DNA of 15,990 nt from CAWEQO01 sp963811225 (GCA_963811225.1 CAWEQO010000009.1:1-15990); one strand, 5' to 3'. Counted from the first letter of the stretch, positions 1-7,017 are shown. The notes: generated by a model not told the origin, from the letters alone. Program-made: numbers and translations.

Positions 1-1188
1 TAGGGCTAAAGCTTTATCAGGGGCAGCGTTGAAAACCCTACGGGCATGAGCGTGATTGGTAAAGCCTTGACAATTCAACAAGCTAATCACCAAGTTATTG
101 ATGGTTGCCATAACATGTGCAAGATTTTTATTCGTGATCCGGGTATGGTCTTCTTGGAAAGTCACATCGCGGCGATAATGCAAGCCATTTTCAATGCCCC
201 ACTCGCTGCGAACAATGGAGAGAAGTCGACCTGGGCCGGCTTCTTGTGCGCTCAAGCTGGTCAAGCCATACTGGACTTCGGTTGTCACCTCCCCGGTTGC
301 CAGTGTCGTAAAGCGCCGTTCTAACTTGAAAACCTGTGCCAGATAAGGCCAATTCAAGTAATCCTTCAACATGTTGCTCATCGTCAACCGACGTTCTTCA
401 AGCCGTCCCGCTTGCTTATCAACCGTTTTGTCGCTTTTGAAATCCATAGGGGGGCATCCCTGTCCGGGTATGGACTTCTCGGGTGCAAATAACTCCTCAA
501 TCGCCCGACGGGTATTGGGTTGATTGTCTTTGACGATCCAAACAAAATCTCCGCCCGCTTCGACAATTTGAGCGGATACTTGTCGATGGGTATGCAAAGC
601 ATCTCCGGTCACCACCTTATTCTGCAAATCCAGGCATTTCAACAACTTGGGCGCCACTGTAATTTCATTTTCCTTGTCTTTTTCCACTACCATTTGCAGC
701 AAAACGACCCCCGCGCCCGGCAGATAAGCCGCCAAGAGGTGCAAACCAAATGGATCTTCCAATGTCAATGTGCCCCGCAGCGTCTTCCCGTCGATGACAA
801 TCACCACGTCTTGCCCATTTTTCGGTGTCTGTTGCAGATACTCGCTCACGATTTCCTCCAACTCATCGGCTTTGACCTCTTCCGCCAGAACCCGGCGATA
901 AGTGCTGTGATGCGGCATCTGTTTTCGCTTCAATTTCAAACCAAGTGCTTCGATCAGGTACTCGCTCCTCTGCTGCACCCAATCGGCGATCCCATACACC
1001 TTGTTTTCTCCGCACAGCTTTGCCAAGATAAACAGGACGAGAATGACTTCGAGTGGATAGCGGATCCCTCGCCGTTTACGCCCATCTCCAACCCGTCTTA
1101 GATATTCAAGTAAGTGCTTGACATTGATAACTTTCCCTTCGGGTCCGTTTGTTCCCTGTGCGCCTTCTCTGTTTGTGTTAGACTCCAT
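1..1188 (-). CDS. ISAs1-family transposase, cut by the left window edge
   Basis: DDE transposase that would catalyse cut-and-paste movement of its own element. The reading frame opens at ATG 1188-1186 after a purine-rich AGGAAGG and stays open for 396 codons to base 1, so the true stop lies outside. The first acidic residue is in VIDGKTLRG (D133) and the second in VTGDALHT (D196). The catalytic Glu is E333 in WGIENGLHYRRDVTF, the ISAs1 hallmark block. The N-terminal 110 residues match the usual helical DDE_Tnp_1-associated region. The end NAAPDKALAL resembles the last 10-20 residues of the family, so only a few residues should be missing. No frameshift or stop is seen in the visible part, so the copy may be functional. 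Confidence 0.9.
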   Translation of the reverse strand, partial: MESNTNREGAQGTNGPEGKVINVKHLLEYLRRVGDGRKRRGIRYPLEVILVLFILAKLCGENKVYGIADWVQQRSEYLIEALGLKLKRKQMPHHSTYRRVLAEEVKADELEEIVSEYLQQTPKNGQDVVIVIDGKTLRGTLTLEDPFGLHLLAAYLPGAGVVLLQMVVEKDKENEITVAPKLLKCLDLQNKVVTGDALHTHRQVSAQIVEAGGDFVWIVKDNQPNTRRAIEELFAPEKSIPGQGCPPMDFKSDKTVDKQAGRLEERRLTMSNMLKDYLNWPYLAQVFKLERRFTTLATGEVTTEVQYGLTSLSAQEAGPGRLLSIVRSEWGIENGLHYRRDVTFQEDHTRITNKNLAHVMATINNLVISLLNCQGFTNHAHARRVFNAAPDKALAL

Positions 1189-1262
1189 GTTGACCTTCCT
1201 CGGTGCTTGGTGGTGTAGGAGCCTTCAATTTACCGAAGAAGGTCTTTTTTTTCAACCCCTTT
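1..1262 (-). mobile_element. ISAs1-family insertion sequence, partial
   Basis: Contains the ISAs1-type transposase and about 75 bp of upstream sequence. The far end lies outside the window, so the terminal inverted repeats cannot be matched and the right boundary is a guess. The ISKra4 element begins right after it. If the ISAs1 end really extends to the palindrome CCTTTCT...AGAAAGG, which is now split by the ISKra4 insertion, then the second element is nested in the tip of the first. That nesting is inference. Confidence 0.5.
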
Positions 1263-1270
1263 CTCGACTT
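1263..1270 (+). repeat. Left target-site duplication of the ISKra4 element (CTCGACTT)
   Basis: CTCGACTT directly abuts the left inverted repeat and is repeated exactly at 2736-2743 after the right one. A perfect 8-bp direct repeat with no drift suggests a fairly recent insertion. Confidence 0.9.
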
Positions 1271-1288
1271 GGGTGCACTAAAAGTATG
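1271..1288 (+). repeat. Left terminal inverted repeat of the ISKra4 element
   Basis: GGGTGCACTAAAAGTATG matches the inverted right end at 15 of 18 positions, with mismatches at repeat positions 4, 10 and 16. Confidence 0.9.
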
Positions 1289-1307
1289 TAAAAAGGTGGC
1301 AAAAAAA

Positions 1308-1358
1308 GAGCCTCTCAGTTAGTATAAGGCTGCTACGACCCAAACTAACTGGAGGCTC
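1308..1358 (+). promoter_or_regulatory. Fold-back hairpin covering the transposase ribosome binding site, with an internal -10 box
   Basis: Left arm GAGCCTC (1308-1314), one bulged T, then CAGTTAGT (1316-1323). These pair exactly with ACTAACTG (1344-1351) and GAGGCTC (1352-1358), giving 15 pairs and a 20-nt loop. The right arm contains the Shine-Dalgarno GGAGG (1351-1355) that serves the ATG at 1362. A TATAAG -10-like hexamer sits at 1323-1328, at the edge of the left arm. A transcript started from it would lack the left arm and leave the ribosome site free, whereas read-through RNA from outside would fold and hide it. The pairing is seen directly; the regulatory role is inferred by analogy with IS10-type elements. 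Confidence 0.7.
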
Positions 1359-1361
1359 AAG

Positions 1362-2717
1362 ATGAAGTTTAGCATAGAAACGATAGAAAAGATGGCCGAA
1401 CTTTTGGCGGATGAAATCGGGATGGTGATGGAGGCGGGAGAGCCGCTGACGCAGGTGGAAGAAGGGATGCGAGCAGCATTACGGCAGGTAGGTGAGCGGG
1501 CCTTAGGCAAATATATCAGCCGGGCGGAAGGGGACCCACCGGCTGAAGTCCGCTGCGAGTGTGGGGGAGAAGCCGGTCAGCTTGCCAGGCGGGAAGCCAA
1601 AGCGATCAGTGTGTTTGGGAAGATTAGCTATAAGCGCTGGTACTTTCTGTGCCCAGACTGTGGGCAAGGGCAGTGCCCCGTGGATCGACAGCTCGGAATT
1701 GAACCGGGACAGGTGACACCCGGGCTGGCCAAACTGCTGGCTTTAGCGGGGGTGGAAGTGGCCTTTGAAGAGGCGGGGCGGTGGATGGAGCAATTTCTGT
1801 TATTCCGGGTGAGCGATAACACCATTCGCAAGGAAACGGAGCGCTTTGGACAACTGCAGGCCAAGCGGGAAACCAGTTGGCAGGAGCATAGCCAGAACGA
1901 GGTTGAGCTGCAGCAGCGCCAACAGCAGCTGGGGCAGAGGAGTGGAAGATTATATGCTTCGATTGACGGCGCTATGGCACCCCTGCAGGGAGAATGGCGG
2001 GAGTTGAAGACCATTGCCTGGTATCAGGTGGAGACAGTGAAAGAGTATCAGCCACGGCGTCATCATGGCAGTCGGGTCGGAGAGCAATCGTCCCTGCAAA
2101 CCCAGGCGATTAGCTATCACAGTAGTTTTCAGGATTCCGAACAATTCGGTCCGTTTGCCTGGGCAACCGGGTGGCAGCGGGAAGCGGATTTGCATGAGCA
2201 ACTGGTGTTTGTCTGTGATGGAGCGCAGTGGATCTGGAAGTTGGTCGAGCGCTACTTTCCAGGGGCAGTGCAAATCGTGGACTGGTACCATGCCAGCCAG
2301 TACCTGAGCCCGATTGCAGAAGCGGCATGGGAGCAAAACAGCCCAGCCGGGCAATCCTGGCTGGAGCAGGCACGCAGCCGTTTATGGCAAGGTCAAATTG
2401 CAGACTTGATTCGAGATTGTCGGGCAGTTGCCCGCAAGCATCACCGGGCTCGGGCGGCAGTCCAGCGGGCGGCGACTTACTTCAGCCATAACGAGAAACG
2501 CATGGATTATGCCCGCTTTCGGGCAGAAGGCTATTTGATCGGGAGCGGCACCATTGAAAGCGGTTGCAAGCAGATCGTCAGCCTGCGTCTTAAAAGGGCG
2601 GGGGCTCGCTGGACAGAAGATGGGGCAGTCCATACCGCTAAAGCTCGAGCAGCTTGGCTCTCTGGTGATTGGGATTGTTTATTTGCCTTGCGGGCTAACC
2701 TTCCCCTCGCCGCTTAA
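1362..2717 (+). CDS. ISKra4-family transposase
   Basis: Full-length DDE transposase of 451 residues, normal for the family. The N-terminal 70 residues are helical. A zinc-ribbon-like pair of Cys clusters follows (CECGG near residue 65 and CPDCGQGQC near residue 100). The catalytic core shows D202 in ASIDGAM, D286 in VFVCDGAQW followed by the family block QIVDWYHA, and E399 in GSGTIESGC. Start ATG 1362 is chosen because GGAGG lies 6 nt upstream. The stop is one base before the right inverted repeat. No disruption is seen, so the element is probably mobile. It is transcribed away from the ISAs1 gene and toward the tRNA gene. Confidence 0.95.
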   Translation: MKFSIETIEKMAELLADEIGMVMEAGEPLTQVEEGMRAALRQVGERALGKYISRAEGDPPAEVRCECGGEAGQLARREAKAISVFGKISYKRWYFLCPDCGQGQCPVDRQLGIEPGQVTPGLAKLLALAGVEVAFEEAGRWMEQFLLFRVSDNTIRKETERFGQLQAKRETSWQEHSQNEVELQQRQQQLGQRSGRLYASIDGAMAPLQGEWRELKTIAWYQVETVKEYQPRRHHGSRVGEQSSLQTQAISYHSSFQDSEQFGPFAWATGWQREADLHEQLVFVCDGAQWIWKLVERYFPGAVQIVDWYHASQYLSPIAEAAWEQNSPAGQSWLEQARSRLWQGQIADLIRDCRAVARKHHRARAAVQRAATYFSHNEKRMDYARFRAEGYLIGSGTIESGCKQIVSLRLKRAGARWTEDGAVHTAKARAAWLSGDWDCLFALRANLPLAA

Positions 2718-2735
2718 CAAACTTTGAGTGCTCCC
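2718..2735 (-). repeat. Right terminal inverted repeat of the ISKra4 element
   Basis: The reverse complement, GGGAGCACTCAAAGTTTG, matches the left end at 15 of 18 bases. It starts right after the transposase stop codon. Confidence 0.9.
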
Positions 2736-2743
2736 CTCGACTT
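2736..2743 (+). repeat. Right target-site duplication (CTCGACTT)
   Basis: Exact copy of bases 1263-1270, adjoining the right inverted repeat. Confidence 0.9.
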
Positions 2744-2774
2744 AAGAAAGGCGTGCTGGAATACAAAACTCACC

Positions 2775-2803
2775 TTGACGGTTGAGGGCAGATGGGGTAC
2801 AAT
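2775..2803 (+). promoter_or_regulatory. Sigma-70-type promoter of the tRNA-fMet gene
   Basis: -35 TTGACG (2775-2780), exactly 17 bp of spacer, -10 TACAAT (2798-2803). Each hexamer is one base off consensus. The expected start point near 2810 gives a 5-7 nt leader before the mature tRNA. The promoter lies 31 bp outside the ISKra4 target duplication, so the insertion did not remove it. Confidence 0.85.
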
Positions 2804-2815
2804 TCTTTTTGTCGA

Positions 2816-2887
<72 letters not shown>

Positions 2888-2903
2888 CTGAAGAAAGATA
2901 AAG

Positions 2904-2925
2904 AGGCGCCGTCTGGCGCCTTTTT
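2904..2925 (+). terminator. Rho-independent terminator of tRNA-fMet (copy 1)
   Basis: AGGCGCC, loop GTCT, GGCGCCT, then a run of five T. It begins 17 nt after the tRNA. Confidence 0.9.
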
Positions 2926-2933
2926 GATTTTGA

Positions 2934-3027
2934 GGTCGTTGGTCCCCAAAAGGGGATGATATTCGAATCCAACCCCCGCTACTGTAGAAAGATAAAGAGG
3001 CGCCGTCGGGCGCCTTTTTGATTCTGG
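2934..3027 (+). repeat. tRNA-fMet 3'-half plus terminator, tandem copy 1 (94 bp)
   Basis: Starts with GGTCGTTGGT, the variable-loop and T-stem sequence of the tRNA at 2859-2868. It then carries about 18-19 extra bases including CCCC-AAAA-GGGG, followed by TCGAATCCAAC, the rest of the T arm, the acceptor 3' strand, the spacer and the terminator. The 5' half of the tRNA is absent, so no functional tRNA can form. The T stem can still pair, with the added hairpin inside its loop. Confidence 0.85.
2998..3019 (+). terminator. Rho-independent terminator, tandem copy 2
   Basis: AGGCGCC, loop GTCG, GGCGCCT and five T. Same stem as the first terminator with one loop change. Confidence 0.85.
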
Positions 3028-3117
3028 GGTCGTTGGTCCCCAGAAGGGGATGACATTCGAATCCAACCCCCGCTACTGTAGAAAGATAAAGAGGCGCCGT
3101 CGGGCGCCTTTTTGATG
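3028..3117 (+). repeat. tRNA-fMet 3'-half plus terminator, tandem copy 2
   Basis: Begins 94 bp after copy 1 and is nearly identical to it. The inserted hairpin is CCCC-AGAA-GGGG with a few other substitutions, so stem bases are kept while loop bases vary. It ends in TTTTTGATGAT, after which similarity to copy 1 stops. Confidence 0.85.
3092..3113 (+). terminator. Rho-independent terminator, tandem copy 3
   Basis: Third AGGCGCC/GGCGCCT hairpin with loop GTCG and a T run. It lies 79 bp before the helicase gene and would isolate that gene from tRNA transcription. Confidence 0.85.
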
Positions 3118-3191
3118 ATGATTGGATCACAGCGGGTGGCATCCCGGCGGAGATCGAAGAAGCCTATGCGAAAGCCGCCGGAATTATATCA

Positions 3192-5636
3192 GTGATGCCT
3201 GATCATGCGTTCGTGTTCACTCAATTTTCCAAACACGTGCTAGAATTTCAGACGAAGATGCAAACACAATCAGTTCCGATTGAAGAAGGCAAACCTCACA
3301 TCGTCTCGGTCCGCGGCCTGGTGGAATTTGTTCTACAGGCGGGTGACATCACCCCCGGCGGGTTTCAAAGGCGCGACCGCGCCCAGCTCGGCATGCAAGG
3401 CCATAAGCGAGTCCAGCGCTCCCGCCCCGAAGGCTACGAAAGCGAAGTGGAGATCGCCTACCAGGTGGAAGGCGCGGATCCGCCCCTGGAAGTGCGCGGC
3501 AGGATCGACGGCGTATACGCCTGCGAGGAGCCGGTGATCCTGGAAGAGATCAAAACAACCACGCTCAGCCTTGAGTTGGTCAATGAGCAGCATAACCCCC
3601 TGCATTGGGCACAGGCGCAGTGCTATGCCTTCATATATGCCCGCCAGCGCCAGCTGAACGAGATCGACATTCACCTGACATATTACCATCTGGACAGCCG
3701 GGAAGAAAAAACCTTCGCGCGCCGTTGTACCCTGGCCGAGCTGGAAGCCTTTTTCTCCAGCTTGATCGATCCCTACCTGGACTGGCATCGAAAGCTTCTT
3801 GCGCGGCAGTCCAGGCGCGACCGGTCGATCCAGCAGCTCGCATTCCCCTATGACGAGTACCGTCCAAGCCAGCGAGAGATGGCCGTTGCGGTCTACAAAG
3901 CCATCCGGGCCAATGACCGCTTATATATCCAATCGCCTACCGGGGTGGGAAAAACCATCGCGGCGCTTTTCCCGGCGGTGAAGGCCCTGGGTCAGGGCCT
4001 GGCTGCCAAGATCTTTTACCTGACCGCCAAAACGTCTGGGCGTCTGGCGGCAGAAAAGGCGCTGGACGATATGGACACGGCCGGCTTGCATTTAAAAAGC
4101 GTGACCCTGACGGCCAAAGAAAAGATTTGTTTTTGCCCGCCGGTCAACTGTGACCCGGAAATCTGCGTATTCGCCCGAGATTATTTTAGTAAGGTGAAAC
4201 GGGCGCTGGAGGAAATTGACCAGCGCCAGGCGTTTACCCGTCCGGTCATTGAAGAAATCGCCCGGCAGTATCAAATTTGCCCCTTTGAGTTCTCGCTCGA
4301 CCTGGCTTTATGGGTCGACTGCATCATCTGTGATTACAACTATGTCTTTGATCCGCGCGTCTATCTGCACCGCTTTTTTGACCTCAGCATCGAGCCGTAC
4401 ATCTTTCTAGTCGATGAAGCCCACAACCTTCCCGACCGGGCGAGATCGATGTATTCAGCCGAGCTGGACAAAAAGACCGTGCTGAATCTCCAGCGCACGC
4501 TGAAACCGCGTTTGCCGGCGCTGGCCAAAAAGCTGAGCGCGATCAATAAGATGATGTTGGAGATCCGCAAGGCCTGCCAGGCGGAAGGCCGGCAGGCCTT
4601 GGTGGAGCGCGAGCCGCCGGAAGCACTGCTCAAGGCGGTCCGAGAATTTAGCCAGGAAGCAGAAAACTGGCTGGTCTTGAATCAAGCCGCTGAGTTCCGG
4701 CAGGAATTGCTGGAGTTTTATTTCTTGTGCAGCAATTATCTTCGCACGGCCGAATATTTCAACGCATCCTACGTGTCTTACTTCGAGCGACAGGGTCAGG
4801 CCGGCCTTAAAGCAAAGCTATTCTGCCTGGACCCAGCTCCTATGCTGGCGGCGCCGCTTGAACGCAGCCAGTCGGCCGTCTTTTTCTCGGCGACCTTGCT
4901 GCCGTTGGATTACTTTATGCAGCTCCTGACCGGCGCAGCCAATCACCCCAGGCGCATTTTCCAATCCCCTTTTCCGGTGGAGAATGCCAGCTTGCTGATC
5001 CACAACGGAATATCCACCAAGTTTGCGCAGCGGGCGGATTCCTATGCCGCGATTGCGTCAGCGATTGAAGCCGTCTGCAGCGCTCGCGTGGGCAATTATC
5101 TGGTTTTCTTCCCCTCTTACGCCTACCTGAACGCTGTGCTAGAGCTGCTCAAAGAAAGACTGCCGGAACGCCAGCTTCTGGTGCAGGATCGAGGCATGGC
5201 GGAGGCAGACCGAGAGACCTTCCTGGCTCAGTTTTCGCCCGGCAATCCGGAAACGCTGGTCGGGTTAGCGGTCATGGGCGGCATTTTCGGGGAAGGTATC
5301 GACCTGGTGGGAGAACGGCTGATTGGGGCCGTGGTGGTGGGCGTGGGGGTGCCGCAAGTGTGCCTGGAAAATGATTTGATCAAAGAGTATTTTGACCGCC
5401 AGAACGGCAGCGGATTTGCCTATGCCTACCAATATCCCGGCTTCAACCGGGTGCTGCAGGCGACCGGAAGGGTGATTCGCGCGGAGGCAGACCGGGGAAT
5501 CATCGTATTGATCGATGAGCGTTTCACCCACGATCGTTACCGCCGTTTATTCCCCAATCACTGGCGAGGATTGAAAGTCGTAAGAAACATCGACGAGATC
5601 AAAGAGATACTGGCTGGCTTCTGGTCGGGCGGTTAA
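3192..5636 (+). CDS. PD-(D/E)XK nuclease / XPD-like iron-sulfur DNA helicase fusion
   Basis: ATP-dependent 5'-3' superfamily 2 helicase of the XPD/DinG type with an N-terminal Cas4/RecB-like nuclease domain; probably acts in DNA repair or processing. Residues 35-200 are the nuclease: RIDGVY (D106), EEIKTT (E119, K121) and QAQCYAFIYA (the QxxxY motif). Then come Walker A SPTGVGKT (248-255), iron-sulfur cysteines around C313, C315, C320, C325 and C363, the DEAH box (408-411), and motif VI QATGRVIR near 755-762. It ends GFWSGG at 814. The GTG at 3192 is the longest start, ATG 3195 is next to it, and ATG 3258 may be the true start because recognisable homology begins at about IVSVRGLVEF. None has a strong ribosome site. 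The 70 bp upstream also translate in frame without a stop (back to 3090), so the start region may be altered. Confidence 0.9.
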   Translation: MMPDHAFVFTQFSKHVLEFQTKMQTQSVPIEEGKPHIVSVRGLVEFVLQAGDITPGGFQRRDRAQLGMQGHKRVQRSRPEGYESEVEIAYQVEGADPPLEVRGRIDGVYACEEPVILEEIKTTTLSLELVNEQHNPLHWAQAQCYAFIYARQRQLNEIDIHLTYYHLDSREEKTFARRCTLAELEAFFSSLIDPYLDWHRKLLARQSRRDRSIQQLAFPYDEYRPSQREMAVAVYKAIRANDRLYIQSPTGVGKTIAALFPAVKALGQGLAAKIFYLTAKTSGRLAAEKALDDMDTAGLHLKSVTLTAKEKICFCPPVNCDPEICVFARDYFSKVKRALEEIDQRQAFTRPVIEEIARQYQICPFEFSLDLALWVDCIICDYNYVFDPRVYLHRFFDLSIEPYIFLVDEAHNLPDRARSMYSAELDKKTVLNLQRTLKPRLPALAKKLSAINKMMLEIRKACQAEGRQALVEREPPEALLKAVREFSQEAENWLVLNQAAEFRQELLEFYFLCSNYLRTAEYFNASYVSYFERQGQAGLKAKLFCLDPAPMLAAPLERSQSAVFFSATLLPLDYFMQLLTGAANHPRRIFQSPFPVENASLLIHNGISTKFAQRADSYAAIASAIEAVCSARVGNYLVFFPSYAYLNAVLELLKERLPERQLLVQDRGMAEADRETFLAQFSPGNPETLVGLAVMGGIFGEGIDLVGERLIGAVVVGVGVPQVCLENDLIKEYFDRQNGSGFAYAYQYPGFNRVLQATGRVIRAEADRGIIVLIDERFTHDRYRRLFPNHWRGLKVVRNIDEIKEILAGFWSGG

Positions 5637-5696
5637 AGTGATACAGGCCCGATCTGATGCAAGTCATGACAGATATCTTTATGATCGATGCGTCTT

Positions 5697-5930
5697 CTAC
5701 CGCAACACGTCCACAGCGGCTCTTTCGAGGACAAGTCCCTTTCTGCAGCGTGCCATGAATGCCGAAAAGCCGGCGACGTCCCTTGGGGCGGGCATAACCG
5801 TCGTGCCATTTTCCCCGGCAAAAACCTTGTTGCAGAGATCGTCTTGCAGGGATTCATCCGCCTGCTTGTTGAGCATATAGGCGGCAAGCAGCGCGATCCC
5901 CCATGCTCTGCACTCTCCAGCGGTCTCCAT
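5697..5930 (-). pseudogene. 3' fragment of an FGGY-family carbohydrate kinase gene
   Basis: The frame beginning METAGE, with GIALLAAYMLN, NKVFAG, DVAGF and LERAAVDVL, matches the C-terminal 75-80 residues of FGGY sugar kinases of the ribulokinase/xylulokinase type. The stop TAG is at 5697-5699. The ATP-binding and sugar-binding N-terminal 400-plus residues are missing. Upstream, the homology stops abruptly where the RecB-like nuclease fragment ends, in a different frame, so two unrelated gene pieces have been joined. It cannot encode an active kinase. The family call is from recognised sequence pattern, not from a search. Confidence 0.7.
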
Positions 5931-6257
5931 GATTGTACAGATACGCCTTCTCTTCCGACAACTTCCATTGGTACCGCATCATCTTTTCGATGAGGCTGAC
6001 GGCTGCCGCTTCACTCATTTGAGATCGTTTCCCTAAGTCCTTGATAATGATCTCAGCGACATCGTGGATAGCTCTACCGATCCAGATCCTTCTCGACATC
6101 AACCTCTTCATAACGTACAGCATATATGCCCTTGGATCTCCGTTCCGGTTCCATCCGCCCCAGCTTCCATAATAGTGATAGTAATACGCGGCCGGCACCA
6201 CCGGAATCGCTGATCCCGCGGCGCCGACCATGAGAACTCACTGACCAGGTCACCCAT
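5931..6257 (-). pseudogene. 5' fragment of a RecB/Cas4-like PD-(D/E)XK nuclease gene, frameshifted
   Basis: ATG 6257 has an excellent ribosome site (AAGGGGAGG, 7 nt upstream) and encodes MGDLVSEFSWSAPRDQRFR.C. The continuation AYYYHYYGSWGGW, DPRAYMLYVMKRL and IGRAIHDVAEIII lies in the next frame, so one indel occurred near 6185-6192. The pattern FSWS-x-RD-x-F-x-C-x-R-YYYxYYGSWGGW is the N-terminus of a family of RecB-like PD-(D/E)XK nucleases. The catalytic D...EXK half is absent because the sequence switches to kinase-derived DNA near 5930. The gene is dead twice over: frameshift and truncation. Confidence 0.65.
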
Positions 6258-6371
6258 AGAGACCGCCTCCCCTTTGCTTCGATGATGCTTGTGTTGTTAC
6301 AGGTCAGCTACAGATAAGGCTATGTACTTTTAAGAAATTGAGCTTGGGCTTTATGATTCAATATTTATAAG

Positions 6372-6629
6372 TTAGCTCTCTTCTTCTCTGTCATACACAC
6401 TCATTCTCCCTCCAGCTTCATTTGCGAACGGTATTCGCTTCAAATCGTTGTCACCCCGATCGATCGCAGATTGGATCGCTGCCAGCAATGCCACACCCGG
6501 TTGCTCTGGTTCAGGATTTTCAAATAAATCTTCTGTTGGCCTGTCCAATTCCTTCGGAGTTGTCTCCGCCTTGTGGGCTGCTGCAGCCAGGAGCAGTGGA
6601 TCTAACCCTTCCGAAAGCCGGGATAGCAA
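6372..6629 (-). pseudogene. Unrecognised 85-residue fragment
   Basis: Open frame from a TTG at 6629 to a TAA at 6372. It contains LLLAAAAHKAETTP, DLFENPEPEQPG and IPFANEAGGRMSVYDREEES. The composition is protein-like (Ala/Glu/Pro rich, soluble, acidic C-terminus) and differs from random translation, so it is probably the 3' end of a real gene. No ribosome site is seen, and upstream it runs straight into the Cas1-like fragment in another frame. I do not recognise the family. It could instead be an intact small gene, but the surroundings argue for debris. Confidence 0.4.
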
Positions 6630-6655
6630 GCCGGCAGGTGGAGTAACTTTTTTGC

Positions 6656-6754
6656 GCCGCTTTGTTTGACAAAGGTATACCCGAAGGCCAAGAGCGCATT
6701 GATCGGGGCGATCGGAGGGTAGTACACACGCCGGTTGAAGACCCAGGTGCGGCC
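6656..6754 (-). pseudogene. Likely internal fragment of a CRISPR cas1 gene
   Basis: The frame GRTWVFNRRVYYPP followed by IAPINALLAFGYTFV matches the conserved Cas1 block (basic residues, PP, P-x-NALLSFGYTLL) just before the metal-binding half of the protein. Only about 33 residues remain. Upstream it joins the EamA fragment near 6750. Downstream, recognisable similarity fades after KQSG, and the frame stops at TAG 6602-6604. No cas2, other cas gene or repeat array is visible. The identification rests on one short block and needs a profile search. Confidence 0.5.
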
Positions 6755-7017
6755 GATGCCAGTTGCAGCCCCGAGAGCAGCACCGCTCCCGCCAGCCGGA
6801 GGACGTTTTTGCGGTCCATCTGACAGGGCAGTAGGAATTTTCCCTCGCGCAGCAGCAAGACGATCACGCCCGCCGCCGCGCCCAGGGACAGCCGCCCGCC
6901 CAGTTGGAAAGCGGACAAGTGATCGAGCAGCGGTTTGCTGATGGGGGCGGCAGCGCCGAATAACAACGCTGTCAGGAGCGCGATGAAAAAGGGAAATGCT
7001 GCGCCTTGCTTTGACAA
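6749..7017 (-). pseudogene. 5' fragment of an EamA/DMT-family transporter gene
   Basis: Encodes FPFFIALLTALLFGAAAPISKPLLDHL, the typical first transmembrane segment of EamA drug/metabolite transporters. GAAAGVIVLLL (second segment) and MDRKNVLRLAGAVL (third segment) follow. The third segment seems shortened (AGAVLLSGLQLASAA), and after about 90 residues the frame enters Cas1-like DNA. The full protein would have about 290 residues and ten segments, so this is non-functional. The start is TTG 7017 with AGGGA upstream; the original start may be lost. It lies 15 bp beyond the stop of the second CuA gene and could be co-transcribed with it. Confidence 0.7.

Larger units (their letters stand above)
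1271..2735 (+). mobile_element. Complete ISKra4-family insertion sequence, 1465 bp
   Basis: Bounded by imperfect 18-bp terminal inverted repeats (1271-1288 GGGTGCACTAAAAGTATG against the reverse complement of 2718-2735, GGGAGCACTCAAAGTTTG; 15 of 18 identical) and flanked by the 8-bp direct repeat CTCGACTT. It holds one intact transposase gene whose stop ends at 2717, immediately before the right repeat. The left 90 bp carry a likely promoter and a hairpin. Joining the flanks at the duplication restores CCTTTCT-CGACTTA-AGAAAGG, so the insertion point lies in the loop of a small palindrome. Confidence 0.93.

Noticed and set aside
520..1101. Plus-strand 193-codon frame
   Set aside because: Antisense to the intact ISAs1 transposase, which carries all three catalytic residues on the minus strand.
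2934..3117. Possible CRISPR array (repeated units)
   Set aside because: Only two 94-bp units that are nearly identical along their whole length, with no variable spacers. They are tRNA/terminator duplications.
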